A stretch of DNA of 34,884 nucleotides from Acidobacteriota bacterium (GTDB taxonomy: Bacteria; Acidobacteriota; Terriglobia; 20CM-2-55-15). A program made the position numbers and the translations under genes. The notes under the pieces were generated by a model. That model saw nothing but the letters and a program-made list of their open reading frames with translations, was not told the DNA's origin and searched no databases. The stretch spans positions 1 to 34,884 of the forward strand of contig QHWY01000176.1 of assembly GCA_003223875.1 (NCBI GenBank), in the 5' to 3' direction. Positions 1 to 7,663 of the stretch are shown here, piece by piece. Numbering within the stretch: position 1 is the stretch's first letter; every line of letters begins with the position of its first letter.

Positions 1-379
1 GAACTAGAAGGGAATGTTTGGATCGCTACACAGGACGATTCCTCGCTAAGTTACTTAGTGCACATAGGAGGAGGACGACCGCACAGATCGGACGGGCTTT
101 CGCTGCACAGAAAGCGCCCCTGACCTGTCCGAACGGAACGTGATAATCCGGAAAGAATGATCCTGAACAAGCACAAGAACGAACTGCTGAAGGCGTCCTT
201 CTGTTCGCACTGCCGCGAATACCAGTGGGGCGGTCGCAAGATGTTTAGCTCAGGAATGTGCACGAGTTAACGAATGGCTGGTCTGTCATCCGAGAAGCTT
301 CAACTCCTCAAGAAAGCTTTCACCGAAAATGCCAGGATGCCAGGACAAGGGGCGAACTTGGCTCTCTTGGATTCCATCT
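1..379. other. Left edge, no confident gene
   Basis: No gene can be supported here. Reading frame 1 of the plus strand is open from the window edge to a TGA at 121-123 and could be the last 40 codons of a gene that enters from the left; it begins ELEGNVWIATQDD, which recalls the EGNVWIGT signature of sensor propellers, but the stretch is too short to call. A 37-codon ORF at 157-270 and a 70-codon minus-strand ORF lack recognisable features and ribosome binding sites. Confidence 0.3.
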
Positions 380-1117
380 CTAGTTTGCAGGCGGCAAAAT
401 GGCAAATTCGGCTGACGTCTCTTGGCGGCCCCACATCAGGGTGATCTTTGCTCGAATAGGTGTTCTCGGAACGGGTGTGCCAATAAAATCTTCCAATGCG
501 ACCGCATGCTCAGGGTCTATCCCCCCGCGATAGAAGCTCAGTCCGAACGTCGTCCAGCCAGAACTTTGGCTCGATAAAGGTTGCCATCCTGGTGCATTGA
601 GCTGGAATTTTTGTATCGGAGCATTGAAGCTGAGATACGCGGCGTCTGGCTGCAAGGTCACGTCCCCATCGTTTCGACCAACAATACATGGCACAACGAA
701 CAGTGTCGGATTATTCAGGTCAATAAACATGCGACACTCACGTCCAGTCATCGAGGCACTGCGCACGATCAGGGGCACAGTCTGGCCATTCAGTGGACGA
801 CCTTGATACAGCAGGACAAATCCCGCGTGATGATTCACACTCCACCAGAAAAGCCCAATCAGGACACAACTCATCAACAGAGTCGTTGAAACCGCCCATC
901 GCCCCTTTTGCTTAATTTTCAAATGCTTGGTTTGAACGAGATAAAGCACGACGGCAATGGTTAGTGCGATTGCACTTTGCAAAAACTTGCCGTCAGCAAA
1001 CCTCTCAACAGCAACAAAGGTGAATGCAAGGGCGACCATTTCGATGAAACCGGGAAGTCCACCACTCTCAGTCATGCCACTAGCAACCCCAAGAAATACG
1101 GCTCCTGCTCCGCCCAC
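380..1117 (-). CDS. Hypothetical membrane protein with a C-terminal soluble domain
   Basis: I do not recognise the family. The 245-residue product has three hydrophobic stretches in its first half (roughly residues 26-42, 45-63 and 75-93, the last ending in LIGLFWWSVN). A soluble, probably extracytoplasmic domain of about 150 residues follows, with no cofactor motif that I can see. The layout suggests an inner-membrane anchored protein. The frame opens with GTG at 1117; ATG codons further in (for example the one giving MTESGG) are possible starts, and no strong Shine-Dalgarno sequence decides between them. The frame is open for another 12 codons upstream of the GTG. It stands alone on the minus strand beside degenerate DNA, so it may itself be a fragment. 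That it is coding rests on the hydrophobic pattern and length only. Confidence 0.5.
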   Translation of the reverse strand: MGGAGAVFLGVASGMTESGGLPGFIEMVALAFTFVAVERFADGKFLQSAIALTIAVVLYLVQTKHLKIKQKGRWAVSTTLLMSCVLIGLFWWSVNHHAGFVLLYQGRPLNGQTVPLIVRSASMTGRECRMFIDLNNPTLFVVPCIVGRNDGDVTLQPDAAYLSFNAPIQKFQLNAPGWQPLSSQSSGWTTFGLSFYRGGIDPEHAVALEDFIGTPVPRTPIRAKITLMWGRQETSAEFAILPPAN

Positions 1118-1658
1118 CTCAGTGCCGAATTTGTGCAGATCATATCGTTATATGTTAGTGCCGGTGAGAGACGAAGCCAATTTCCGGTTTGCCGGACCAG
1201 TAATCCCTCAGACTTTTTCGGCCCCACCAGCAGAGACGCGGTAAGAAACTTTAAACCAGATTCTAAATTTTCTTTCCAGGGAGACTTCTTTTGTGGAAAA
1301 TCCGCTTGGCGTCAGTTCAGACTTTCGCCGCTGGACGAAGCGCAACGTATACAGCCGAACGTGTTCCGTTCGGGTTTCCCAGGGGTGTTCAGACTAAGAT
1401 CGAAATTGTCCCGGCATACACAATAGAACCCGCGATGTGACGCTGTTTGCGCAGCACTTCAATGTTCATGTTCTGGTAGATGGCGCCGGAGGGTTACGCT
1501 GCTTGTAATCGAATTTCGATACGCACGAATTCGCGTCCAGCCCAACAATGCGAACAACCGCATGACTCTGGATTGGTGTGTCCGAGCGAATTTCAACGTT
1601 GGCGTTGGCTCACCCAAAACCGGCGGAAATGGCTCCGTCTTAAACCGGCGCTAACAGC
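1118..1658. other. Gene-poor stretch with possible unidentified coding remnants
   Basis: No intact gene is evident. On the minus strand, 1389-1483 reads GAIYQNMNIEVLRKQ and onward to a stop, and 1480-1620 reads a protein-like stretch (SHAVVRIVGLDANS) in another frame. They look like one old gene broken by an indel, but I cannot name the family. The plus-strand ORFs in this interval have the composition of shadow frames. Confidence 0.3.
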
Positions 1659-2127
1659 TCAACGCTTGGTTAGCGCGATGCGAATTGGTGTGGGCGCTTT
1701 GGCCAGTTCGCGTTCAATTTTTGACGGCAGCGGCTTCCTGCCGTTATCCCGATCTGTCCACCATAGTTCGGAAAGAACATATAGTCCTGGCCATACCTGA
1801 GTTCGGAAAGAACATATAGTCCTGGCCATACCTGTTGAAAAAGAGTTCCGCGGAAGCGAGTTCTCGGACCGGATTTCTCAGCACCATCGTCTGAAATATC
1901 GCCGATGTATACGTATCTCGGTTGAATAGCCGCACCACACCGCTTCCCAGGTTCTCGACTTTATAGTCACCTGCTGGCAACAGTGTCTCCCCTGCATAAA
2001 AGCCGAACGGTATTGTTGCCCTCAAGCGTTCGGATTGAGCTTGTGCCGGACGCACTAGGAACAGAAAGAACGTTGCTGTAAGCAGCGCAGCGCCAATCGC
2101 CACGCGTAGCCGTAATGCATTCATCAT
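1659..2127 (-). pseudogene. Small secreted protein, C-terminus frameshifted next to a 35-bp tandem duplication
   Basis: The gene starts at ATG 2127, 8 bases after AGGAGG (2136-2141). It encodes a signal peptide ending near RPAQAQ, then the core IPFGFYAGETLLPAGDYKV. That core is typical of short secreted Acidobacteriota proteins of unknown function. The family normally ends with a motif like VWTxGxxxGRxLPxSxxERELAK. Here that tail (LWWTDRDNGRKPLPSKIERE) lies downstream in a different frame and runs to a TGA at 1659-1661. At the break, 35 bases occur twice in tandem (1764-1798 and 1799-1833). With two copies the frame stops early at 1744 after RTMVDRSG. With one copy the third frame is read. 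Only three copies, or a one-base indel, would join the conserved tail. The gene is therefore either broken or out of phase at present. A good promoter remains upstream. The family assignment is from memory of the motif. Confidence 0.7.
1764..1833. repeat. Perfect 35-bp tandem duplication
   Basis: The 35-base unit beginning AGTTCGGAAAGAACATATAG is present twice, head to tail and without mismatch. It lies inside the 3' part of the small secreted protein gene. Because 35 is not a multiple of 3, each gain or loss of a unit changes the reading frame of the C-terminus. Confidence 0.95.
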
Positions 2128-2205
2128 TGTCATGGCCTCCTCAAACTGAATTACGCTCTTATCCATTTGAGTTTTCGGCGAATCCAATTTGATTTGATCT
2201 TAACC

Positions 2206-2234
2206 ATAATAGGTTAATTATTTATGTAAAGCAA
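2206..2234 (-). promoter_or_regulatory. Sigma-70-type promoter for the small secreted protein gene
   Basis: Read on the minus strand there is a -35 element TTGCTT (2229-2234), a 17-base AT-rich spacer and a -10 element TATTAT (2206-2211). This is about 80 bases upstream of the ATG at 2127. Spacing is ideal and both hexamers match 5 of 6 and 4-5 of 6 consensus positions. It is predicted, not proven. Confidence 0.5.
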
Positions 2235-2282
2235 GATCAACCGTCTACATTTATAAACTAATTTTAGTTAAGTAATGGGAAG

Positions 2283-2831
2283 CTGAAGATCGACACCATA
2301 TGTGCACTAGCCTATCGAGAACGGCCAGTGCGATCTTGTCTCTCGGAGTGGAAACACGTTCCGCCGCTTCAAGGATATCGCGCGGCGGATCAGCGAGAAT
2401 CTGCACGTTGAGATGCCGTTATTGGTGGCGAGATCGCCTGTCTTGACGAACGCGGCAGACCGAACTTCCGTGTTCTGCTCTTTCGCCAGCGGCAGTGTAT
2501 CTTCATCGCCTTCGACTTGCTCTACCTTAATGGGAAGGACCTGCGGACCCTGCCGCTCATCGAAAGAAAGGCGCTGCTGAAGAAACTGCTGAGGCGAAGA
2601 CGCTCACGCATTCTGTATCTCGATCATGTCGAGGGTGACGGAGTGCTGCTGTTCGAGCAGATCGTGAAGATGGACCTCGAAGGCATCGTCTGCAAGCGGA
2701 AGGATTCACCGTATAAAGTGACGGAGAAGCCATCGCGTTATTGGATCAAGGTGAAGAACCCGAGGTATTCGCAGGCAGAGGGGAGGGAGGAGTTGTTCGA
2801 TCGGGGCACGATATCCGCCCGTGTGACGTAG
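2283..2831 (+). pseudogene. ATP-dependent DNA ligase (LigD-type adenylation domain), truncated and frameshifted
   Basis: Joined frames give a recognisable nucleotidyltransferase domain of the ATP-dependent DNA ligases used in bacterial end joining. It starts at the nucleating-lysine region, LKIDTICALAY, a decayed form of the usual LKxDGxRALAY motif. It continues with ENGQCDLVSRSGNTF, then GGEIACLDERGRP and FDLLYLNGKDLR, then MDLEGIVCKRKDSPY, and ends near the motif V lysines in WIKVKNPRYSQAEGREELF. At least two frameshifts are needed, near 2315 and near 2411. The motif I glycine is lost (KIDT), and everything upstream of motif I is missing. In a functional enzyme the lysine would carry AMP and seal nicks. 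The DNA cannot encode an active ligase. The 2517-2831 part is still an open frame of 104 codons and could be mistaken for a small gene. Confidence 0.85.
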
Positions 2832-3039
2832 GTTGCGACGTACCTCGGCTAGGACGAGCGGCAGAATTCAGACCAGAAAGTAGTTTGTCACAGCCCATTC
2901 CAAACATGCCGGGGGCCGGGCCGGGTTCGAGCAAGTGCGGAAATTGCCTCTGAACAGATGTCTATTTCGTTCGCCTTGGCCTGGATTGTTGTAATATGCG
3001 CCCAAAGGAACTGAAGCAATTCTAAGTTGGGGCGTTCAT

Positions 3040-3513
3040 ATGACGCAGGCGTTACGCATCGTATTCGTTGCGTTATTTGTATTCGCTGCCATTCCAGCTT
3101 TCGCGCAGGCTGGCGGCGAGGTCGTGGACGTGAAGGTGACTCATTACGAGTCCACGCTCGGTAGAAAGGCACCCCCCGATCTGATCACATTAATGTTGCG
3201 TGTCGTGGACGAGCACGGACACGAGTTCCAAGGCACTAGCAGATTGACCGAATCCGGCGCTAAAGCCTGGCTCAAAGACGGGCTAGAACGCAGAGTGCTA
3301 CTAATTAGGCTCTACATTGAATTATTCCCTACAGTCGAGTTGGATACTCAGAGGCTTTCAACAAACGCGAAGATTGACCCGGAGAAGGCTCAGGGCTACG
3401 TTCCACTCGGCGATATCGTTGCCGTGGCAAGTAAGTGTGAGAGTGGGCGGCTCTTCTACGACGACTGTATCCGCAAGGTTCTCAAAAGCCGGTCGGTTCT
3501 AAAGAAGAGATGA
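3040..3513 (+). CDS. Small secreted protein of unknown function
   Basis: The product has 157 residues with a clear Sec signal peptide (MTQALRIVFVALFVFAAIPAFAQA, cleavage after AFA-QA). A mature part of about 130 residues follows, mixed in charge and with two cysteines (in SKCESGRLFYDDC) that could form a disulfide. I do not recognise a family. There is no convincing Shine-Dalgarno sequence before the ATG; only a GGGG lies near. The gene sits alone between two decayed regions. The signal peptide and the uninterrupted frame argue that it is or recently was expressed. It may be periplasmic or secreted. Confidence 0.55.
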   Translation: MTQALRIVFVALFVFAAIPAFAQAGGEVVDVKVTHYESTLGRKAPPDLITLMLRVVDEHGHEFQGTSRLTESGAKAWLKDGLERRVLLIRLYIELFPTVELDTQRLSTNAKIDPEKAQGYVPLGDIVAVASKCESGRLFYDDCIRKVLKSRSVLKKR

Positions 3514-3550
3514 TCGGCCATCCTAGGAACAGGGCGTAATAATTCACCGA

Positions 3551-3709
3551 ATGAAATCCCGGACTCTGAGGACGGCGTTGCTGCTGACCATCATCGTGTT
3601 CGCATCACGACTAGACGCCGCGCAAAGCCAGACAGCGGCACAAACCCAAACGCCCACCGCAGCACAGCCTCAGCAATCACCCATCGGGCGCTCCCATGAC
3701 GATTTATGA
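3551..3709 (+). pseudogene. Orphan signal peptide, probably the 5' end of a lost gene
   Basis: A 52-codon frame starts at ATG 3551. It reads as a signal peptide (MKSRTLRTALLLTIIVFASRLDAAQ) and a Q/T/P-rich linker, then stops. Exported Acidobacteriota proteins often begin this way before a folded domain, and no such domain follows here. The best reading is the 5' remnant of a truncated secreted-protein gene. A tiny real peptide cannot be excluded. Confidence 0.35.
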
Positions 3710-3925
3710 GAGACGCAATCTGTGGCTTCAAGGCGGCCCTGTCGTAATTCAGATATAGGAACTCCATTCCGAGCGTGGTTCTCGCGTTGGTGACCATCTA
3801 GTCTAGTTCGCGACCGGTCACTGTGTGTGTCTTGGTGTCCGGGTTCTGCCGCATTTCTGCCGCGTTAAGACAGGCGCCGAACACGAATAGCGGATTTACT
3901 CGGAATTTGATGCTTTCGGATGAAC
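3700..3925 (-). pseudogene. Unidentified coding remnant with an in-frame stop
   Basis: On the minus strand one frame reads ESIKFRVNPLFVFGACLNA, then QNPDTKTHTVTGRELD. A TAG follows (3798-3800), and the same frame continues MVTNARTTLGMEFLYLNYD. Both halves have the composition of a real protein and keep one frame across the stop. I cannot name the family. It overlaps the end of the orphan signal peptide on the other strand, so at most one was ever functional in this arrangement. Confidence 0.3.
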
Positions 3926-3954
3926 GCTATAGACGCGATTAGTCTTTGTTTTCA

Positions 3955-4004
3955 ATCGACCGCACAATTGGCAAGGTTGCACTCTACCACTGAGTTAGTC
4001 CCGC
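3955..4004 (-). pseudogene. tRNA-Gly(GCC) 5' remnant
   Basis: Read on the minus strand from 4004, the sequence begins GCGGGACTAACTCAGTGGTA. It matches the acceptor 5' strand and D arm of a bacterial tRNA-Gly. CAACCTTGCCAA follows, the 5' anticodon stem and a loop carrying GCC. The 3' anticodon strand is damaged (TTGTG instead of GGTTG). After CGGTCG the T arm and 3' acceptor strand are missing. It cannot fold into a functional tRNA. Confidence 0.7.
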
Positions 4005-4132
4005 AGGATGTTTCGTCGCAGTCCTTTAATATATCCTCCACATACGAGGCAGGCAAGGGGGTTCTGGGCCGAACGTATGAGACAGTCGATAGGTAGAAGA
4101 ATCGCAATCCTCATCTTCATCACCTGATATCG

Positions 4133-4541
4133 GAGCCGGTAGACTCGCCGGGCGCGACATCCCGGTTCTTTGTGATCGGTCAGAATGGTGTCCTGTATAC
4201 GTTGGACAAGAGGACCAAACAATTCACTCCTTATATTGATTCAGCAAGGCTTTTCCCAATTTCGCAAATGCAAGCCCGAATGGGGGTTTTGGAACGGGCC
4301 TCGGTTCCATCGCGTTCGATCCTGCATATGCGAAGAATGGGAAGTTTTATAGAGCGCATAGGGAAAAGCCGAATTTGAGTAAGGCCGAAGCTCCGGGAAA
4401 TGTCCGATGGCCTGGTCTCGATTCGAGCGGCTTCACGACAACGGTAGCGATTAATCCGCCGGCAGGAGGAGTGGGATTCGAATCCGTGCTTCTGGGTTTT
4501 GTATCCTGCTTTTATTTGACAGGAAATATCTTCCGGCCTTA
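4133..4541 (+). pseudogene. PQQ-type sugar/sorbosone dehydrogenase, truncated and frameshifted
   Basis: Two frames joined near 4255 give a continuous stretch of a six-bladed propeller dehydrogenase. The first reads EPVDSPGATSRFFVIG, then NGVLYTLDKRTKQFTPYID. After the frameshift come NFANASPNGGFGTGLGSIAF, DPAYAKNGKFYRAHREKP and INPPAGGVGFESVLL, and then the frame runs into unrelated sequence and stops at 4541. GxGLGSIAFDPxYAKNGKFY corresponds to GFIGFVFHPEFAKNGLFY in the intact homologue at 15529-17031. The family binds PQQ and calcium in the periplasm. Only the first third remains, so no activity is expected. It is related to the downstream gene but not a recent copy of it. Confidence 0.8.
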
Positions 4542-4610
4542 GTCTCCGAGAACAGAGAACGATCCATTCAAAACCGAGCATGCCGAAGGCAGCTCACAAG
4601 GAGATAGCTG

Positions 4611-6521
4611 ATGAAAGAGTCCAAGAGGCGCGGGATCAATCGTCGTGGTTTTTTGAAAGGGGCGGCCGTTGGCGCCGCCGGTCTGGTTGCGAAGACTCCT
4701 GAAGTCAAAGCCCAGCAGATCCAGGCTGCACGGGGGACAGCAGCACCCCTGCCTTCGGCTAGGACTTTAGCCGCGGAAACCGAGCCTGTTTCGACCGATG
4801 TGGACGTTCTCACAGCGGACCATCCGGGGTCGGATTTCATGGTGGATATCATCAAAGCTCTAGGCATCGAATACATTGCCGCGAATCCCGGCTCCAGTTT
4901 CCGAGCCCTGCACGAATCCATCGTCAACTATGGCGGGAACAAGAATCCGGAACTGCTGACGTGCTGCCACGAAGAATCATCGGTTTTTATTGCCGACGGT
5001 TATGCCAGGGTTGAAAACAAGCCGATGGGTGTGATGGCGCACAGCACCGTCGGTTTACAGCACGCCTCGATGGGCATCTATAACTCGTTCGCGGGCCGCG
5101 TGCCGGTTTTCATCATGCTCGGCAATACGATCGACGTCGCCGAGCGGCGGCCTGGCGTCGAGTGGTATCACAGCGCTCAGGACGCTGCCGCGATGGTTCG
5201 CGACTACACCAAATGGGACGATCTGCCCATATCGCTGACGCACTTCGCCGAGTCTGCCGTGCGAGGTTACAAGATAGCGATGACGCCGCCAAGGGGACCG
5301 GTCGTGCTCGTCGCCGACAGCGATCTTCAGGAAAGGCCGGTCGAGGATCTCTCTCGATTGCATGTTCCCCGGCTCACACTCGCATCACCGCCTGCGGGCG
5401 ACCCTGTCGCGGTGACCGAACTGGCGAAGCTTCTGGTTGCAGCGGAAAACCCGGTCATTTTAGGCGGCGCGGCCATACGCACGACAGAAGGAATGAGGTT
5501 GCTCGTGGAATTGGCGGAAACGCTCGAAGTGCCTGTCGTGGGCGGCAAGTTCCCATCGCGTCATCCTCTCAATCAACAGGGCGGCGGACTGCTCCGCAAT
5601 GCGGATCTAATCGTTGGCCTCCAGGTGGCGGACTTCTGGGGAACCGTCAACAACGTGCGCGATCAATTGGTACGCTCATCACGGCTAATCACCAAGAAAG
5701 AAGCAAAGCTGGTGAGTATCTCGGCCACAGATCTCTACATGAAGAGCAACTACCAGGACTTCCAGCGATACACTGAACTCGACCTCGCTATTGCGGCCGA
5801 CGTTGAGACCACGCTTCCCTCTTTGATCGAATCCTGCAAACGCTTGATCACTGCGGACCGCAAGCGCGTGTTCGAGGAACGCGGAAAAAAACTCGCTGCG
5901 GCTCACGCCCAGGCGTTAGAGCAGGCGCGCACGGCTGCGGCCTACGGCTGGGACGCATCGCCCATCAGCACCGCCCGTCTATCGGCCGAAATATGGGCAG
6001 TCATCAAAGATAAGGATTGGGCGAGCGTCGGTGGCGGCGCGGGCCGCTTCTGGAATGTCGAGAAGCAATATCAAACGCTACTCGCTGGCGGCGCTGCAGG
6101 TGTTGGCTCCAACCTTCCGACCTCAGTCGGGGCGGCGCTTGCGCACCGAAAGTACGGACGCTTTTGCGTGAGCATCCAGAATGACGGCGATTTCATGTAT
6201 GCGCCCGGCGCCATTTGGACCGCGGCACATCATCGTATTCCTCTCCTCAGCGTCATGCACAACAACCGTGCGTATCACCAGGAGGTCATGCACCTTCAGC
6301 GCATGGCCAACCGTCATCAACGTGGCATCACCAACGCGGGAATTGGCACGACGATCGAAGATCCCAACATCAATTACGCCATGATTGCGCGCGGCATGGG
6401 CATCTATGCGGAAGGCCCAATCACGGAACCCAAAGATTTAGGACCCGCGCTGCGGCGCGCGGCCGAGGCGGTAACACGAGGCGAGATGGCACTCGTCGAT
6501 GTTGTAACGCAACCACGGTAG
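4611..6521 (+). CDS. Tat-exported thiamine-diphosphate-dependent enzyme (acetolactate synthase/benzoylformate decarboxylase superfamily)
   Basis: The 636-residue protein begins with a twin-arginine leader (NRRGFLKG, arginines 11-12, then an alanine/glycine-rich hydrophobic core). A three-domain ThDP enzyme follows. The N-terminal Pyr domain carries the activating glutamate in CCHEESSVFIADGYAR (E121, just after the histidine). The middle domain spans about residues 260-400. The C-terminal PP domain has NDGDFMYAPGAIW (from residue 524) and HNNRAYHQE, which form the GDG...N site for Mg and diphosphate. The start is supported by AAGGAG 7 bases upstream. Such enzymes cleave or form carbon-carbon bonds next to a keto group. 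The exact substrate is not readable, and annotation as acetolactate synthase would be an over-call. It leads a cluster with a VOC protein, a Rieske oxygenase and an MFS carrier, which suggests a 2-keto acid step in aromatic breakdown. A Tat leader is unusual for this family. Confidence 0.85.
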   Translation: MKESKRRGINRRGFLKGAAVGAAGLVAKTPEVKAQQIQAARGTAAPLPSARTLAAETEPVSTDVDVLTADHPGSDFMVDIIKALGIEYIAANPGSSFRALHESIVNYGGNKNPELLTCCHEESSVFIADGYARVENKPMGVMAHSTVGLQHASMGIYNSFAGRVPVFIMLGNTIDVAERRPGVEWYHSAQDAAAMVRDYTKWDDLPISLTHFAESAVRGYKIAMTPPRGPVVLVADSDLQERPVEDLSRLHVPRLTLASPPAGDPVAVTELAKLLVAAENPVILGGAAIRTTEGMRLLVELAETLEVPVVGGKFPSRHPLNQQGGGLLRNADLIVGLQVADFWGTVNNVRDQLVRSSRLITKKEAKLVSISATDLYMKSNYQDFQRYTELDLAIAADVETTLPSLIESCKRLITADRKRVFEERGKKLAAAHAQALEQARTAAAYGWDASPISTARLSAEIWAVIKDKDWASVGGGAGRFWNVEKQYQTLLAGGAAGVGSNLPTSVGAALAHRKYGRFCVSIQNDGDFMYAPGAIWTAAHHRIPLLSVMHNNRAYHQEVMHLQRMANRHQRGITNAGIGTTIEDPNINYAMIARGMGIYAEGPITEPKDLGPALRRAAEAVTRGEMALVDVVTQPR

Positions 6522-6532
6522 GGGGAACGTAC

Positions 6533-6616
6533 ACAAAAGGCACAATGAAGATCACAAAGAGGCACAAAAATATTCTTCGTCCTGTGCTTTTTTGTGATCT
6601 TCATTGTGCCTTTTGT
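6533..6616. repeat. Perfect 26-bp inverted repeat, possible terminator
   Basis: The arm at 6533-6558 (ACAAAAGGCACAATGAAG and onward) is the exact reverse complement of 6591-6616, with a 32-base loop. The loop contains another GGCACAAAAA / TGTGC pair. It lies 11 bases after the stop of the ThDP enzyme and 35 bases before the start of the VOC gene. The arms are AT-rich, unlike the flanking genes. It may act as a terminator or attenuator between the two genes, or be a dispersed intergenic repeat unit. Confidence 0.85.
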
Positions 6617-6651
6617 CGTTAGTCCCCTTTGTTGGGCAAAGGAAGGTCATG

Positions 6652-7500
6652 ATGAAAGTCGATATCAATCGGCGCGAGTTCATCGCGGGCGCAGTCGGGA
6701 TCGGAGCGGCCGGCGCTGCGCTTCGACTCGAAGCCGCGCTGCCGGCGGCTGGACTGGATCACGTGAACATTCGCGTCCCGAACGTGGGGCGTGCGGCGGA
6801 GTTCTACATCAAGCTCTTCGGAATACAGGTGGCCAGGGCGCCCAACGCGAAAGCGCAAACCGCCAATCCGGCCTCGCCCTCCGGAGAATTATGGTTCATC
6901 CGATTGGGCGAGGGTTTCCTGGCGATTTCTCCCACAGGGTCGCAACTCAAGCCGGGCATTGATCACTTCTCTTTTGCGATTGCGGGGTTCAATGGAGATC
7001 GGGTGAAGTCACAGCTCCCCGGATTGAACCAGCAATGGCCCGAGTCACCATCGAACAGCCTGTGGCTCCGGGACCCGGCCGGCCATGTGATCCAACTGAA
7101 TGCGGCAGGCGATCCGTCTAGGGTTCCAGGAGCCGGCGTGGGCGCGGTCCTGGTCGAACCGACAGGAGGTACCAAGCGCGAGCCCGCTTTCCAGGCGTCT
7201 CGAATCACTCAACTGACGCTGGCAGTGCCGAACATCGAACAGTCCGCTGACTTCTATCGGAAACTGTTGGGCGACGCGGCGGAGACACGGCAAAAAGGGC
7301 GATTCCGTGTTGGACAGTCCGAGTTCGTGCTGGGACCGGCGTCGGGCGGCGAATCTTTCCGCGTAGGAGTCGTTGGATTTGATCCTTCGGCCGTCGCTAG
7401 CAAGCTGAAGAACTTCGGCGTGAGCGCCAGTGTCGCTCGAGACAAAAGCGCGGTCTCCTTCCGCGATCCCGATGGCATCAGGGTCGACATCGGCGGCTGA
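6652..7500 (+). CDS. Tat-exported protein with two VOC (glyoxalase/extradiol dioxygenase-fold) domains
   Basis: The product of about 282 residues begins with a Tat leader (NRREFIAG, then an alanine/glycine-rich stretch). Domain 1 begins LDHVNIRVPNVGRAAEFYIK and domain 2 begins ITQLTLAVPNIEQSADFY. Each has the beta-alpha-beta-beta-beta VOC pattern, and the second ends with the typical FRDPDGIRVDI. Members bind a divalent metal through His and Glu residues. The first His is plausible in LDHV, but domain 2 has Gln at the matching place (ITQL), so only one metal site seems likely. The start at 6652 (or ATG 6649) follows AAAGGAAGG by a few bases. Frames beginning at 6604 include the inverted repeat and are not believed. 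The role is probably an accessory dioxygenase or isomerase in the same pathway as the ThDP enzyme. Confidence 0.8.
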   Translation: MKVDINRREFIAGAVGIGAAGAALRLEAALPAAGLDHVNIRVPNVGRAAEFYIKLFGIQVARAPNAKAQTANPASPSGELWFIRLGEGFLAISPTGSQLKPGIDHFSFAIAGFNGDRVKSQLPGLNQQWPESPSNSLWLRDPAGHVIQLNAAGDPSRVPGAGVGAVLVEPTGGTKREPAFQASRITQLTLAVPNIEQSADFYRKLLGDAAETRQKGRFRVGQSEFVLGPASGGESFRVGVVGFDPSAVASKLKNFGVSASVARDKSAVSFRDPDGIRVDIGG

Positions 7501-7501
7501 C

Positions 7502-7660
7502 GCATTCCCCTCCTCGCAGAGGATGGGAGGCGCGAAGCGCGAGCCCGTCAGGGCGAAGCCTCTATAAAAGCTCGGCGAAACATTTCTCCGGTCTGACCAC
7601 CCCGTCTGCGCCTGCGCTGCGCTTGGCGCATCCACCCCTCCTCTTGGACGAGGGGAATGC
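7502..7660. repeat. Family A palindromic repeat (copy 1)
   Basis: The element begins GCATTCCCCTCCTCGCAGAG and ends with the near-inverted form GAGGGGAATGC. Internal stretches match copy 3 at 27085, including CCCGTCAGGGCGAAGCC (7544-7560). It starts two bases after the VOC stop codon and abuts the TonB-receptor pseudogene. No ORF is encoded, so it is a non-autonomous repeat. Confidence 0.85.
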
Positions 7661-7663
7661 AGC

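Noticed and set aside
4468..4484. tRNA T-arm-like GGATTCGAATCC
   Set aside because: The palindrome is simply the codons for GVGFES in the PQQ dehydrogenase remnant, and no acceptor or anticodon arm fits around it.
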